From NCBI GenBank assembly GCA_964647705.1, contig CAZYIW010000020.1, positions 1 through 22,355 of the forward strand: 22,355 bases of DNA, given 5' to 3'. The stretch is from CAZYIW01 sp964647705. GTDB taxonomy: Bacteria > Pseudomonadota > Gammaproteobacteria > PS1 > Pseudothioglobaceae. Below the pieces are notes generated by a model, which ran no database searches, was not told the origin of the DNA, and saw only the letters and a program-made list of their open reading frames with translations. Of this stretch, positions 1 through 8,058 are shown in pieces. The translations under genes were made by a program, and so were the position numbers. How positions within the stretch are numbered: the stretch's first letter is position 1; every line of letters begins with the position of its first letter.

Positions 1-1808
1 TGACCTCCTTCGGCAAGCACTGCTTGGTCGAATAAAACCTTGACCACGTCTTCATCAACATTGTTTTTAAGTCTTTCAACCAATGGATGCGTTGGATTGA
101 TCTCAAGAATAGGCTTGGTTTCTGGCACGTCTTGGCCTAGAGATTTCATGATTCTCTCCATATTACCACCCATCTCATTTTCATCGGCGACAAGACAAGA
201 AGGGGACTCGCTTAGACGGTTAGAAACTTTTACTTCCTTGACTTGAGCGTCTAGGATTTTTTGCACTTCTTTGATGACTTTTTTATAGCCTTTGGCAATC
301 TTTTCTTTTTCTTTTTTCTCTTCTTTAGAATCCAAATCTTCTAATTCACCTTTGGCAATGGATTTTAAATTTTTGCCTTCAAATTCGGTGAAATTATTCA
401 CCAGCCACTCATCGACACGATCAGACAAAAGCAGCACTTCAATGTCTTTTTGTTTGAAGATTTCTAAGTGCGGAGAGCCTTTGGCAGCTTGATAAGTTTC
501 TGCGGTAACGTAATAGATGTCTTTTTGATCATCACCCATACGAGAGACATAATCGGCCAATGAAGCTGTTTGTGCCTCACCCTCTGACTTGGTAGTGGCG
601 AAGCGTAGAAGAGAGGCAATCTTATCCTTGTTGTTGAAATCTTCAACCACACCTTCTTTCATTACCATGCCAAACTCTTGCCAGAATTTGGCGTAATCCT
701 CAGGTTTGTTTTTGGCCATTTTTTCCAGTGTGTTTAACACACGTTTGACGTTGGCCTTGCGGATGGTATCTACCACTTTAGAGCCTTGTAAGATCTCACG
801 TGAAACATTGAGTGGTAAGTCGGCTGTGTCGATAACACCTTTGACGAATCTAAGATAAAGTGGCATCAAATCTTCACTGTCTTCCATAATGAACACACGC
901 TTGGCGTAGAGTTTAATGCCAGCCTTGCGTTTAGGCTCCCACATATCAAATGGCGCCTTAGAAGGGATATATAGTAGAGACGTGTAATCCAAATTACCTT
1001 CCACTCTATTGTGCATATGCACCAAAGGGTCTTCAAAATCGTAAGTTAATGATTTGTAAAACTCATTGTAATCTTCAGCCTTAAGAGCGCTTTTATCTTG
1101 TGTCCAAAAGGCGTTGGCTTTATTGACTGTTTCGTATTCAACTTCCTTATCATCTTCACTGTGTTTTAGCATCATGATTGGCACAGTGATGTGATCAGAG
1201 TATTTAGAAATAATTGATCGAAGGCGATAATCTTCTAAGAATTCTTCTTCGTCTTTTTTCAAATGTAGGGTAACGGATGTGCCAAATTCAGCGTTGTCCA
1301 CCGTCTCAGTTGAGTATTTACCTTTACCCGTTGAGGTCCATTGAGTGCCTTTTTTGCTTTTAGAACCAGCCTTTCTTGTTACTAAAGTTACTTTATCGGC
1401 AACAATAAAGGAAGAATAAAAACCCACGCCAAATTGCCCAATTAAGTTAGAGTCTTGTGCTTGCTCTTCGTCTAGATTTTGCAGAAATTTTTTGGTGCCT
1501 GAATTAGCAATGGTACCAATATTTTTGTTGACTTCAGCTTCACTCATGCCAATGCCGTTATCGGTGATGGTAATGGTTTTTTTGTCTTTGTTTATATCGA
1601 CATGGATGTTAAGCTCTTCTTTGCCTTCAATCAGTGATTCATCAGACAAAGCTTGGAATTTTAGTTTGTCGATTGCATCGGATGCATTAGAGATTAGCTC
1701 TCTTAAAAAAATCTCTTTATTAGAATAAAGAGAGTGAATCATTAAATCGAGAAGTTGAGAAACTTCAGTTTGGAAAGTATGGGTTTGTTTTGCACTCTTG
1801 GTTGCCAT
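1..1808 (-). CDS. htpG: Molecular chaperone HtpG (Hsp90), 3' end cut by window edge
   Basis: Hsp90-family ATP-dependent cytosolic chaperone. The minus strand is open without a stop for 602 codons from ATG at 1808 to the left edge. The N-terminal GHKL ATPase domain is clear: LYSNKEIFLRELISNASDA near residues 27-45, the nucleotide-site ITDNGIGM box, then GTIANSGTK and GQFGVGFYSSF. The middle domain contains the Hsp90 motif VDTADLPLNVSREILQ, and the visible end (VLAEGG) is about 25 residues short of the usual C-terminus. A purine-rich site (AAAGGA, about 1817-1822) precedes the ATG by a normal distance, supporting this start. It is divergent from xerC across a 79-bp gap. Heat-shock control is usual for the family, but I see no convincing sigma-32 promoter. 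Identity is very secure; only the C-terminus is missing. Confidence 0.97.
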   Translation of the reverse strand, partial: MATKSAKQTHTFQTEVSQLLDLMIHSLYSNKEIFLRELISNASDAIDKLKFQALSDESLIEGKEELNIHVDINKDKKTITITDNGIGMSEAEVNKNIGTIANSGTKKFLQNLDEEQAQDSNLIGQFGVGFYSSFIVADKVTLVTRKAGSKSKKGTQWTSTGKGKYSTETVDNAEFGTSVTLHLKKDEEEFLEDYRLRSIISKYSDHITVPIMMLKHSEDDKEVEYETVNKANAFWTQDKSALKAEDYNEFYKSLTYDFEDPLVHMHNRVEGNLDYTSLLYIPSKAPFDMWEPKRKAGIKLYAKRVFIMEDSEDLMPLYLRFVKGVIDTADLPLNVSREILQGSKVVDTIRKANVKRVLNTLEKMAKNKPEDYAKFWQEFGMVMKEGVVEDFNNKDKIASLLRFATTKSEGEAQTASLADYVSRMGDDQKDIYYVTAETYQAAKGSPHLEIFKQKDIEVLLLSDRVDEWLVNNFTEFEGKNLKSIAKGELEDLDSKEEKKEKEKIAKGYKKVIKEVQKILDAQVKEVKVSNRLSESPSCLVADENEMGGNMERIMKSLGQDVPETKPILEINPTHPLVERLKNNVDEDVVKVLFDQAVLAEGG

Positions 1809-1857
1809 TTGTATTGTCCTTTGGTTTAACGTAAAATTTTTTTAAAACAAGTTGGGC

Positions 1858-1887
1858 TATTAATATGGTCTTAGTCAAAAAAGTCAA
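1858..1887 (-). promoter_or_regulatory. Putative htpG promoter in the htpG/xerC divergent gap
   Basis: Reading leftward, TTGACT at 1887-1882 is followed after 16 bases by TATTAA (1865-1860), a plausible vegetative promoter for htpG. The -10 lies in the self-complementary octamer TATTAATA (1858-1865), so the same bases could be a -10 for xerC on the other strand, although no good plus-strand -35 is seen. A second TTGACT (1878-1873) lies just inside. Part of a sigma-32-like -10 (CCATAT) is present, but its spacing from a -35 is too short. The assignment is by eye only. Confidence 0.4.
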
Positions 1888-2763
1888 GTGAAAAAACAAA
1901 TTATTGAGTTTATTCTCTATCTGAAGGTTGAAAGAGCCTATGCGGACAATACCTGCAAGGCCTATGAACAGGATTTATTTAGATTGTTTGAATACACTAA
2001 GGAGCAAGGTATTGCCACTTGGGATCAATTAGACAGTGAAAATCTTAATTTGTATTTGATGCGTCTAAGGCATGGGTCGATGAATCCTAGAAGTATTAGA
2101 CGACATTTGTCTTCTGTGCGCGGTTTTTTGTCGTATTTACTTTCTCAAGGGCTGGTTGAGTCAAATGCTGCCTTGGGTCTGCAAACACCCAAAGTTGATC
2201 AAACACTACCAAAGACTTTGGATTACGAAAAAATTATGCAAATGTTAACGCTTAATTCATCCTCTGTTAATGAGCTAAGAGATGTGGCTATTTTGGAGGT
2301 AATATACTCATGTGGGCTTAGAGTGTCTGAGCTGGTTGGCCTTGATACAAAAGACATTGATCATGTACAAGGTTTTTTAAAAGTAATGGGTAAGGGTGCA
2401 AAGATGCGTCATACACCTCTTGGAGATTCTGCCAAATCCGCAATTGACAGATACACAAAAAAAGCCAACATCAGCCAAGGTGCTTTATTTTTGAATAAAT
2501 ACGGAAAAAGAATTGGGATAAGAAGCGTGCAAGCCATGGTGAAAAAACGTGCTTTAGCCGTTGGTATTGAAGTTAATGTGCATCCTCATATGCTAAGGCA
2601 TGCCGCAGCCACACATTTTTTGCAATCTAGCCACGATCTTCGCTCTGTGCAAGAGTTTTTAGGGCATCAAAGTATTAAGTCCACCCAGGTATACACCCAT
2701 TTGGATTTTTTAGAGCTTTCCAAAGTTTATGACAAACACCATCCCAGAGCAAAAAAATCATGA
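1888..2763 (+). CDS. xerC: Tyrosine recombinase XerC
   Basis: Site-specific tyrosine recombinase that, with XerD, resolves chromosome dimers at dif under FtsK control. It has 291 residues, normal for XerC/D. The N-terminal SAM-like core-binding domain spans about residues 1-100 and the catalytic domain about 110-291. Catalytic residues are all visible: R145 (SCGLRVSEL), K169 (GKGAK), H234 and R237 (HPHMLRH), H260 (LGHQS) and nucleophile Y269 (QVYTHLDF). The C-terminus (YTHLDFLELSKVYDKHHPRAKK) is the XerC rather than XerD type. The start is GTG at 1888, chosen because it gives the normal N-terminus; no clear Shine-Dalgarno site precedes it. Its stop overlaps the tsaC start (ATGA), making it first gene of a four-gene coupled unit. 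No phage or integron features surround it, so a mobile-element integrase is unlikely. Confidence 0.93.
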   Translation: MKKQIIEFILYLKVERAYADNTCKAYEQDLFRLFEYTKEQGIATWDQLDSENLNLYLMRLRHGSMNPRSIRRHLSSVRGFLSYLLSQGLVESNAALGLQTPKVDQTLPKTLDYEKIMQMLTLNSSSVNELRDVAILEVIYSCGLRVSELVGLDTKDIDHVQGFLKVMGKGAKMRHTPLGDSAKSAIDRYTKKANISQGALFLNKYGKRIGIRSVQAMVKKRALAVGIEVNVHPHMLRHAAATHFLQSSHDLRSVQEFLGHQSIKSTQVYTHLDFLELSKVYDKHHPRAKKS

Positions 2764-3296
2764 AATTTAGACACCAACTGGCCGCACAATATCTAAACAG
2801 TGGCGGAGTAATATCCATTCCAACTGACACCATTCAAGGCCTGAGCTGTTTGGCAGATGATGATCACGCAATTTCAAGAATTATTCAACTCAAACAACGT
2901 TGTGACAACAAAGGTTTAATCCTGCTCTCAAGTTCTATTGATTACTTTTATCCGTTTGTTGCCAATGCCGAGCTGGTAAAAAAAATCAAAATAAAAGACA
3001 AGCCTACCACTTACCTATTAAAGGCCAGTTCAGATGTGTCACCATTGATTACAGGCGCTTTTGATACAGTGGCGATAAGGCTTACTGACAATCCATTGAT
3101 TTGTGACTTGTCCGAAGCCACGCAAAGTGCCTTGGTATCCACCAGTGCCAACATTTCAAATCATAAGGTGGCGCAAAGTATTTTGGATCTGAAAAAAAGT
3201 TTTAACAACGAATTGGATTTTATTATCTCGCCAAAAAACTATAATAGCGCACCATCAAGGATTATCAATTTAGAAACTGGAGAAAGACTCAGGTGA
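2760..3296 (+). CDS. tsaC: Threonylcarbamoyl-AMP synthase (TsaC/Sua5/YrdC family)
   Basis: Makes threonylcarbamoyl-AMP from threonine, bicarbonate and ATP, the first step of the t6A37 modification on ANN-decoding tRNAs. At 178 residues it is a single YrdC domain like E. coli TsaC, without the extra Sua5 C-terminal domain. Visible motifs are the glycine-containing entry SIPTDTIQG (residues 19-27), the KxR signature LKQR (44-47) followed by KGLILL (51-56), STSANIS (127-133) and PSRIIN (165-170). The ATG at 2760 overlaps the xerC stop and its own TGA overlaps the hemF GTG start, so translation is probably coupled on both sides. YciO or HypF-like relatives are possible, but size and motifs favour TsaC. 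Confidence 0.9.
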   Translation: MKFRHQLAAQYLNSGGVISIPTDTIQGLSCLADDDHAISRIIQLKQRCDNKGLILLSSSIDYFYPFVANAELVKKIKIKDKPTTYLLKASSDVSPLITGAFDTVAIRLTDNPLICDLSEATQSALVSTSANISNHKVAQSILDLKKSFNNELDFIISPKNYNSAPSRIINLETGERLR

Positions 3297-4204
3297 TCAG
3301 CGAAGTAAAAAAATACCTTTTAAGTCTGCAAGCGGATATATGCTCACAATTAGAGGCGGTTGATGGCAAGGCTGAATTTATCAAAGACTATTGGGAAAAA
3401 GCCCAAAATACTGGCGGCGGTTTGACGCGAGTATTAACCAATGGAGATGTGTTTGAACAAGCAGGAGTGAATTTTTCGCAAGTTACTGGCGAGTCATTGC
3501 CAGCTTCAGCTACTGCTGTTCGTCCTGAATTGGCAGGCCGTAGTTTTACTGCTTTAGGCGTCTCACTGGTGATTCACCCGCACAATCCGTATGTGCCAAC
3601 CTCACACGCAAATGTGCGTTTTTTTATTGCTGAAAAAGAAGGTGAGGACCCGATATGGTGGTTTGGTGGTGGTTTTGATCTAACTCCTTATTACGGATTT
3701 GAGGAAGATGCAATCTTTTGGCATCGAACAGCTCAAGCTGCTTGCGATCCATTTGGGCTTGACGTTTATCCAAAATATAAGAAATGGTGCGATGAGTATT
3801 TTTACCTTAAACACAGAGACGAGCAAAGAGGGATTGGCGGTTTATTCTTTGATGATTTAAATGAAGGTGGGTTTGACCAATGTTTTGCTTTTATGCAAAG
3901 TGTCGGAAACCATTATATTAAGGCTTACAAGCCTATTGTTGAGGCTCGAAAAGACACGCCTTATACAAACAAACAAAAACAATTTCAGCTTTATCGACGA
4001 GGCCGTTATGTGGAGTTTAATTTGGTTTATGATCGTGGCACTTTGTTTGGTTTGCAAACAGGCGGTCGTACCGAATCAATTTTGATGTCTTTGCCACCGC
4101 TGGTGCGTTGGGAATATCAATTTTCGCCAGAAAAGGGCACCGAAGAAGCCAAATTATATGATTACTACCTAAAACCCCAAGATTGGATCTCTAAGGGCAA
4201 ATGA
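3293..4204 (+). CDS. hemF: Oxygen-dependent coproporphyrinogen III oxidase
   Basis: Catalyses the O2-dependent oxidative decarboxylation of coproporphyrinogen III to protoporphyrinogen IX in haem synthesis, as a cytosolic homodimer. The 303-residue length matches the family (about 300). Diagnostic stretches are HNPYVPTSHANVRFF (97-111, including the conserved His105), WWFGGGFDLTPYY (122-134), GLFFDDLNEGGFD (183-195) and, near the C-terminus, the run from YVEFNLVYDRGT to GRTESILMSLPP. The GTG start at 3293 overlaps the tsaC TGA by 4 bp (GTGA) and gives the expected N-terminus. It overlaps tusA at the other end. Using the oxygen-requiring enzyme implies the cell meets oxygen at least part of the time; whether an anaerobic HemN also exists cannot be seen here. 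Confidence 0.97.
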   Translation: MISEVKKYLLSLQADICSQLEAVDGKAEFIKDYWEKAQNTGGGLTRVLTNGDVFEQAGVNFSQVTGESLPASATAVRPELAGRSFTALGVSLVIHPHNPYVPTSHANVRFFIAEKEGEDPIWWFGGGFDLTPYYGFEEDAIFWHRTAQAACDPFGLDVYPKYKKWCDEYFYLKHRDEQRGIGGLFFDDLNEGGFDQCFAFMQSVGNHYIKAYKPIVEARKDTPYTNKQKQFQLYRRGRYVEFNLVYDRGTLFGLQTGGRTESILMSLPPLVRWEYQFSPEKGTEEAKLYDYYLKPQDWISKGK

Positions 4205-4425
4205 AGCATGAAATTGATGCAAAGCGATTGCTTTGTCCATTACCAGTGATACGCTTAGGTGAGGCAATTAATAACTGTCAAATTGGCGATACTATTGAAG
4301 TGGTAGCAACAGATCCGGGGGTTTTGCATGATATTCCTGCTTGGTGCAAGGTGCATGGCCACGAAGTTCTCACCATACGAGAAAAAAATGACCAGATTAT
4401 GCTTTTGGTGAAAAAAATAGGGTAG
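4201..4425 (+). CDS. tusA: TusA-family sulfurtransferase
   Basis: Small (74 aa) sulfur carrier protein. The active-site CPxP motif is CPLP at residues 12-15, with C12 the persulfide-carrying cysteine. The two-layer TusA/SirA fold pattern follows: IGDTIEVVATDPGVLHDIPAWCK, split here as IGDTIEVVATDPG then VLHDIPAWCK. In E. coli TusA relays sulfur from IscS for 2-thiouridine at U34 of tRNA; in sulfur oxidisers TusA paralogues also carry cytoplasmic sulfur for dissimilatory oxidation, usually next to rhd and dsrE2. Here it is coupled to hemF by an ATGA overlap and shares the unit with the tRNA-modifying tsaC, which mildly favours a biosynthetic role. The family call is firm; the physiological partner is not visible. 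Confidence 0.9.
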   Translation: MKHEIDAKRLLCPLPVIRLGEAINNCQIGDTIEVVATDPGVLHDIPAWCKVHGHEVLTIREKNDQIMLLVKKIG

Positions 4426-4448
4426 AATTAACGGCTGTTTTAATTTTT

Positions 4449-4470
4449 TATATTATATTTCAATAATATA
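4449..4470. repeat. AT-rich inverted repeat in the glnA leader
   Basis: Perfect 8-bp arms TATATTAT (4449-4456) and ATAATATA (4463-4470) flank a 6-base spacer. It lies 23 bp after the tusA stop and about 94 bp before the glnA start. No T-run follows, so it is not a typical intrinsic terminator. It could be an operator or a chance palindrome in AT-rich DNA. Confidence 0.4.
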
Positions 4471-4517
4471 ACCATAAAACAACACAGATTTTTTTGTCTG
4501 CAACGGCGCAGGCTATC

Positions 4518-4558
4518 TTGACATCGTTTGTCAGCGAATAAAAGTAATAAATAAGGAG
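4518..4558 (+). promoter_or_regulatory. Putative glnA promoter and ribosome binding site
   Basis: A consensus -35 TTGACA (4518-4523) is followed after 15 bases by TAAAAG (4539-4544), a poor and short-spaced -10. The Shine-Dalgarno site AAGGAG (4553-4558) stands 5 bases before the ATG at 4564 and supports that start strongly. No sigma-54 element (GG-N10-GC type with TGGCAC/TTGC) was recognised, although glnA is often NtrC-controlled. The ribosome binding site is convincing; the promoter is tentative. Confidence 0.4.
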
Positions 4559-4563
4559 AAAAA

Positions 4564-5982
4564 ATGTCTGCTAAAGATGTAATGAAAATAATGAAAGACA
4601 ACGAGGTGAGATTCGTTGATTTCCGTTTTACTGATACCAAAGGTAAAGAACAACACGTAAGTGTGCCAGCACATACGGTTGATGCTGACAAGCTGGCTGA
4701 AGGTCAAATGTTCGATGGTTCATCGATTGCTGGTTGGAAAGATATTAATGAATCAGATATGATTCTAAAACCAGATTTAGACGCTTGTGTGATGGATCCG
4801 TTTACTGAAGAATCTACACTGATTGTGCGTTGCGATATTATCGAACCTGCAGACATGCAAGGCTATGAAAAAGATCCGCGTTCCATTGCCAAACGTGCAG
4901 AAGCCTATTTAAACGAAACAGGTATCGGGGATACCGCATATTTTGGTAACGAGCCAGAATTTTTCGTATTTGACAATGTTCGTTGGGATACAGGTTTTGG
5001 TCTGGGTAAGGCCTTTTATGAAATTCACTCTGAAGAAGCTGATTGGGAATCAGGTACAGAACTTGAAGGTGGTAACAAAGGCCACAGACCTAGAATTAAA
5101 GGTGGTTACTTCCCTGTACCACCGGTAGATTCTCTACACGATCTTCGTGCTCAAATGGTCAATGCCATCGAAGAAATGGGTGTGACTTGTGAAGTGCATC
5201 ACCATGAAGTGGGTACAGCAGGACAATGTGAAATTGGTGCATTATTCAACACCATGGTGAAAAAAGGCGATGAAACACAGATCTTAAAATATTGTGTACA
5301 CAATGTAGCGCACTTATATGGCAAAACAGCAACATTTATGCCTAAGCCAATTGCGGTTGATAATGGTAATGGTATGCACGTTCACCAGTCAATTGGTAAA
5401 GATGGCACTAACTTGTTCTATGAAGAAGGTTCTTATGGCAACCTAAGTGAAACAGCACTTTACTACATCGGTGGTATTATCAAACATGCTCGTGCACTTA
5501 ACGCATTTACTAATGCATCTACTAACTCATACAAGCGTTTGGTACCAGGTTTTGAAGCGCCAGAAATGTTGGCTTATTCAGCGAAAAACCGTTCTGCAGC
5601 GATTCGTATTCCGTTTGTGTCTAATCCAAAAGGCACGCGTATTGAAGTACGTTTCCCAGATCCAACAGCCAATCCTTATCTCGCATTTGCAGCAATGCTT
5701 ATGGCTGGTATTGATGGTATTAAAAATAAAATTCATCCAGGAAATCCAAGCGATGAAGATTTATATGAATTAACCGAAAAAGAAAAGCAGTCTATTCCAA
5801 AGGTTTGTGGTTCTTTACAAGAAGCTTTAGAGGCTTTGGATGCAGATCGTGAGTTCTTAACTGCTGGCGGTGTGTTCACTGATAATGTGATTGATTCATT
5901 CATCGAACTTAAGATGGAAGAGGTGACAGCATTGCGTGCGTCTCCACATCCAGTTGAGTTTGATATGTATTACTCAGTGTAA
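4564..5982 (+). CDS. glnA: Type I glutamine synthetase
   Basis: ATP-dependent condensation of glutamate and ammonia to glutamine; a cytosolic dodecamer and the main entry point for assimilated nitrogen. It has 472 residues versus 469 in E. coli. Motifs in order: FDGSSIAGW (50-58), metal ligands in NEPEFFVFD (129-137), GTAGQCEIG (217-225), NGMHVHQSI (269-277), the ATP/glutamate-site run around NRSAAIRIP (342-350) and RIEVRFPDP (359-367). Tyr401 in EDLYELTEKE corresponds to the Tyr397 adenylylation site of enteric GS-I-beta, so control by GlnE-type adenylylation is likely. It stands alone between tusA and bioB with its own leader and a strong terminator; no ntrBC follows. Confidence 0.98.
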   Translation: MSAKDVMKIMKDNEVRFVDFRFTDTKGKEQHVSVPAHTVDADKLAEGQMFDGSSIAGWKDINESDMILKPDLDACVMDPFTEESTLIVRCDIIEPADMQGYEKDPRSIAKRAEAYLNETGIGDTAYFGNEPEFFVFDNVRWDTGFGLGKAFYEIHSEEADWESGTELEGGNKGHRPRIKGGYFPVPPVDSLHDLRAQMVNAIEEMGVTCEVHHHEVGTAGQCEIGALFNTMVKKGDETQILKYCVHNVAHLYGKTATFMPKPIAVDNGNGMHVHQSIGKDGTNLFYEEGSYGNLSETALYYIGGIIKHARALNAFTNASTNSYKRLVPGFEAPEMLAYSAKNRSAAIRIPFVSNPKGTRIEVRFPDPTANPYLAFAAMLMAGIDGIKNKIHPGNPSDEDLYELTEKEKQSIPKVCGSLQEALEALDADREFLTAGGVFTDNVIDSFIELKMEEVTALRASPHPVEFDMYYSV

Positions 5983-5997
5983 TAAATTCATCAACTG

Positions 5998-6026
5998 AAA
6001 AAGCCGTACATTTGTACGGCTTTTTT
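5998..6026 (+). terminator. Intrinsic terminator after glnA
   Basis: GCCGTACA (6003-6010) pairs perfectly with TGTACGGC (6013-6020). The stem is extended by A-tract/T-tract pairing and followed by six T (6021-6026). It begins 15 bases after the glnA stop. Confidence 0.93.
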
Positions 6027-6080
6027 GTCCCTAAATTAAATGTAAAATAAACTCAGTTCTAACCAATTGATTACTTTTCA

Positions 6081-7034
6081 ATGAGCGATACAAAACACGA
6101 CTGGACACTGTTAGAAATTGAGGCACTATTTGCCAAGCCTTTTAATGATTTATTGTTTGAAGCACACACGATTCATCGTCAAAATTTTGATCCGAATAAG
6201 GTGCAAGTTTCATCACTATTAAATATTAAAACCGGCGCTTGTCCTGAAGACTGCTCTTATTGTTCGCAATCGGCCAAATATGACACTGGCTTAGAAAGAG
6301 AGAAACTCATGGCGGTGGATCAAGTTGTCGAGGCAGCAAAAAAAGCCAAATCCTTAGGCTCAGAGCGTTTTTGTATGGGTGCAGCTTGGAGAAATCCAAC
6401 CGATAAATCACTTGATGTTGTCATTGATATGATTCAAGAGGTTAAAAACCTAGGCATGGAATCGTGCGTAACTTTGGGAATGCTGAGTGATCAACAAGCC
6501 AAAAGACTTAAAGAGGCGGGGCTTGATTATTACAACCATAATATTGACACCTCAAAAGAGCACTATAAAAACGTGATTACCACCAGAGAATTTCAAGATC
6601 GCCTAGATACCATTGAGCATGTGCAAAACGCTGGTATTAATGTGTGTAGTGGCGGTATTTTAGGCCTTGGAGAAACTGCTGAGGATAGGGCATCTATGTT
6701 GCAAACATTGGCCAATATGAATCCGCACCCAAATTCTGTACCAATCAATTTATTAGTGCCGGTGCCTGGCACACCCTTTGAATCAATTGAAAAACCCAGA
6801 GAAACAGATTTTATTCGAACCATAGCCGTGGCTAGAATCTTGATGGCTAAGTCTGTTGTGCGCCTCTCTGCAGGGAGAACTGACATGAGTGAGACCATGC
6901 AAGCAACTTGTTTTTTTGCAGGTGCAAATTCGATTTTTTATGGTGATGAGTTACTCACAACACCCAATGTGACACAACAAAAAGACGAGGTATTATTTAA
7001 AGAGCTGGGCATTAATATGCATCAACACCATTAA
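6081..7034 (+). CDS. bioB: Biotin synthase
   Basis: Radical-SAM enzyme inserting sulfur into dethiobiotin to make biotin. It has 317 residues. The SAM [4Fe-4S] cysteines are C54, C58 and C61 (CPEDCSYCSQS). Residues expected to hold the sacrificial [2Fe-2S] cluster are present: C98 (RFCMGAAWRNP), C129 (ESCVTLG), C189 (NVCSGGI) and R261 (RLSAGR). YNHNIDTS (151-158) is also typical. Other bio genes are not adjacent. A TAAAAT sequence (6043-6048) upstream could be a -10, but no clear -35 or Shine-Dalgarno site is seen. Its last 23 bp overlap the end of murG on the opposite strand, with no terminator between them. Confidence 0.97.
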   Translation: MSDTKHDWTLLEIEALFAKPFNDLLFEAHTIHRQNFDPNKVQVSSLLNIKTGACPEDCSYCSQSAKYDTGLEREKLMAVDQVVEAAKKAKSLGSERFCMGAAWRNPTDKSLDVVIDMIQEVKNLGMESCVTLGMLSDQQAKRLKEAGLDYYNHNIDTSKEHYKNVITTREFQDRLDTIEHVQNAGINVCSGGILGLGETAEDRASMLQTLANMNPHPNSVPINLLVPVPGTPFESIEKPRETDFIRTIAVARILMAKSVVRLSAGRTDMSETMQATCFFAGANSIFYGDELLTTPNVTQQKDEVLFKELGINMHQHH

Positions 7035-8058
7035 GCAGGTAATCAGAGATGGTTTTCGCCGCGTCTGGTCTGGCTAACTTTCTGGCATTTTCGCCCATGA
7101 TTTTGAGTTGATTTTTATCCAAATCATTAATCAGCTTCTCAACATTCTCAACACTTAAATCACTTTGTTTGATTAAGATACCTGCGTCACGATTGGCCAG
7201 TATCTTTGCGTTGTAGAACTGATGATTATCAATGGCATGGGGCAGAGGAACAAGAATCGATGCTTTGCCTGAGAGCATTAACTCAGAAATTGTCATTGCG
7301 CCTGCACGACAAAGCACCACATCAGCCCAAGCATAAGCCTTGGCCATGTCTTCAATAAATGCATCGACTCTAACTGAGCTCTTTTTGTGTTGTAAACTCA
7401 CATGTTGGTGATGTTGCTTGCCAGTTTGGTGCCAAATATTGGCCTTAATATTTAGCTGAGTAACAATATCATTAATAGGCTTGGCTCCAAGGCTACCACC
7501 AATAATTAACAAATTAATTTTCTTATTATTATTGGATGTGTGCTTTGGTTTAAATAAACAAGGATTGCCAGAGGTTGTAACGGCCACAGAAGCCTTAAAA
7601 GAATGGTTAAACGCCTGAAAGGTTTTTTTTGAAATTTTAGCAAGGATTTTGTTGGTGCTACCCGCCACAGCATTTTGTTCATGAATAACCAAAGGAATGC
7701 CCAATAACCAGGCCACTACACCACCAACCCCTGAGGCAAAACCACCCATACCAAGAACGATATCGGGTTTAACTTTTTTAAAAACACCCATGGTTTGAAA
7801 AAGCGCAGAGGTGAGTAAAAATGGAGCCTTGATTAAACTTTTAACACCTTTGCCACGTAAACCAACCGCATTGACCACATTAAGTTCAATATCATGTTTT
7901 GGCACCAACGTATTTTCCATACCCCGAGTCGAACCCAACCAGGAAAGTTTGACATCGTGTTTTCTTAGTTCTTTAGCGATTGCCAACGCAGGGAAAATAT
8001 GCCCACCTGTGCCTCCGGCCATAATCAAAATGGTTTTTTTACTATTGGCATCAGACAT
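7012..8058 (-). CDS. murG: UDP-GlcNAc:undecaprenyl-PP-MurNAc-pentapeptide GlcNAc transferase (MurG)
   Basis: GT-B glycosyltransferase converting lipid I to lipid II at the inner face of the cytoplasmic membrane. From the ATG at 8058 the protein has 348 residues (E. coli 355). Motifs: GGTGGH (15-20), VLGMGGFASG (101-110), HEQNAVAGSTN (126-136), IIGGSLGAKPIND (185-197), CRAGAMTISE (250-259) and the UDP-GlcNAc-site LPHAIDNHQFYNA (272-284). A 14-codon extension back to a TTG at 8100 is open, but lies inside ftsW and lacks homology, so the ATG was chosen. That ATG overlaps the end of ftsW by 8 bp, implying coupled translation. Its 3' end overlaps convergent bioB by 23 bp; murC, the usual next gene, is absent. 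Confidence 0.96.
   Translation of the reverse strand: MSDANSKKTILIMAGGTGGHIFPALAIAKELRKHDVKLSWLGSTRGMENTLVPKHDIELNVVNAVGLRGKGVKSLIKAPFLLTSALFQTMGVFKKVKPDIVLGMGGFASGVGGVVAWLLGIPLVIHEQNAVAGSTNKILAKISKKTFQAFNHSFKASVAVTTSGNPCLFKPKHTSNNNKKINLLIIGGSLGAKPINDIVTQLNIKANIWHQTGKQHHQHVSLQHKKSSVRVDAFIEDMAKAYAWADVVLCRAGAMTISELMLSGKASILVPLPHAIDNHQFYNAKILANRDAGILIKQSDLSVENVEKLINDLDKNQLKIMGENARKLARPDAAKTISDYLLNGVDAY

Noticed and set aside
6067..6083. FNR-like sequence TTGATTACTTTTCAA at the bioB start
   Set aside because: The second half does not fit ATCAA at N4 spacing and it overlaps the start codon, a poor place for an activator site.
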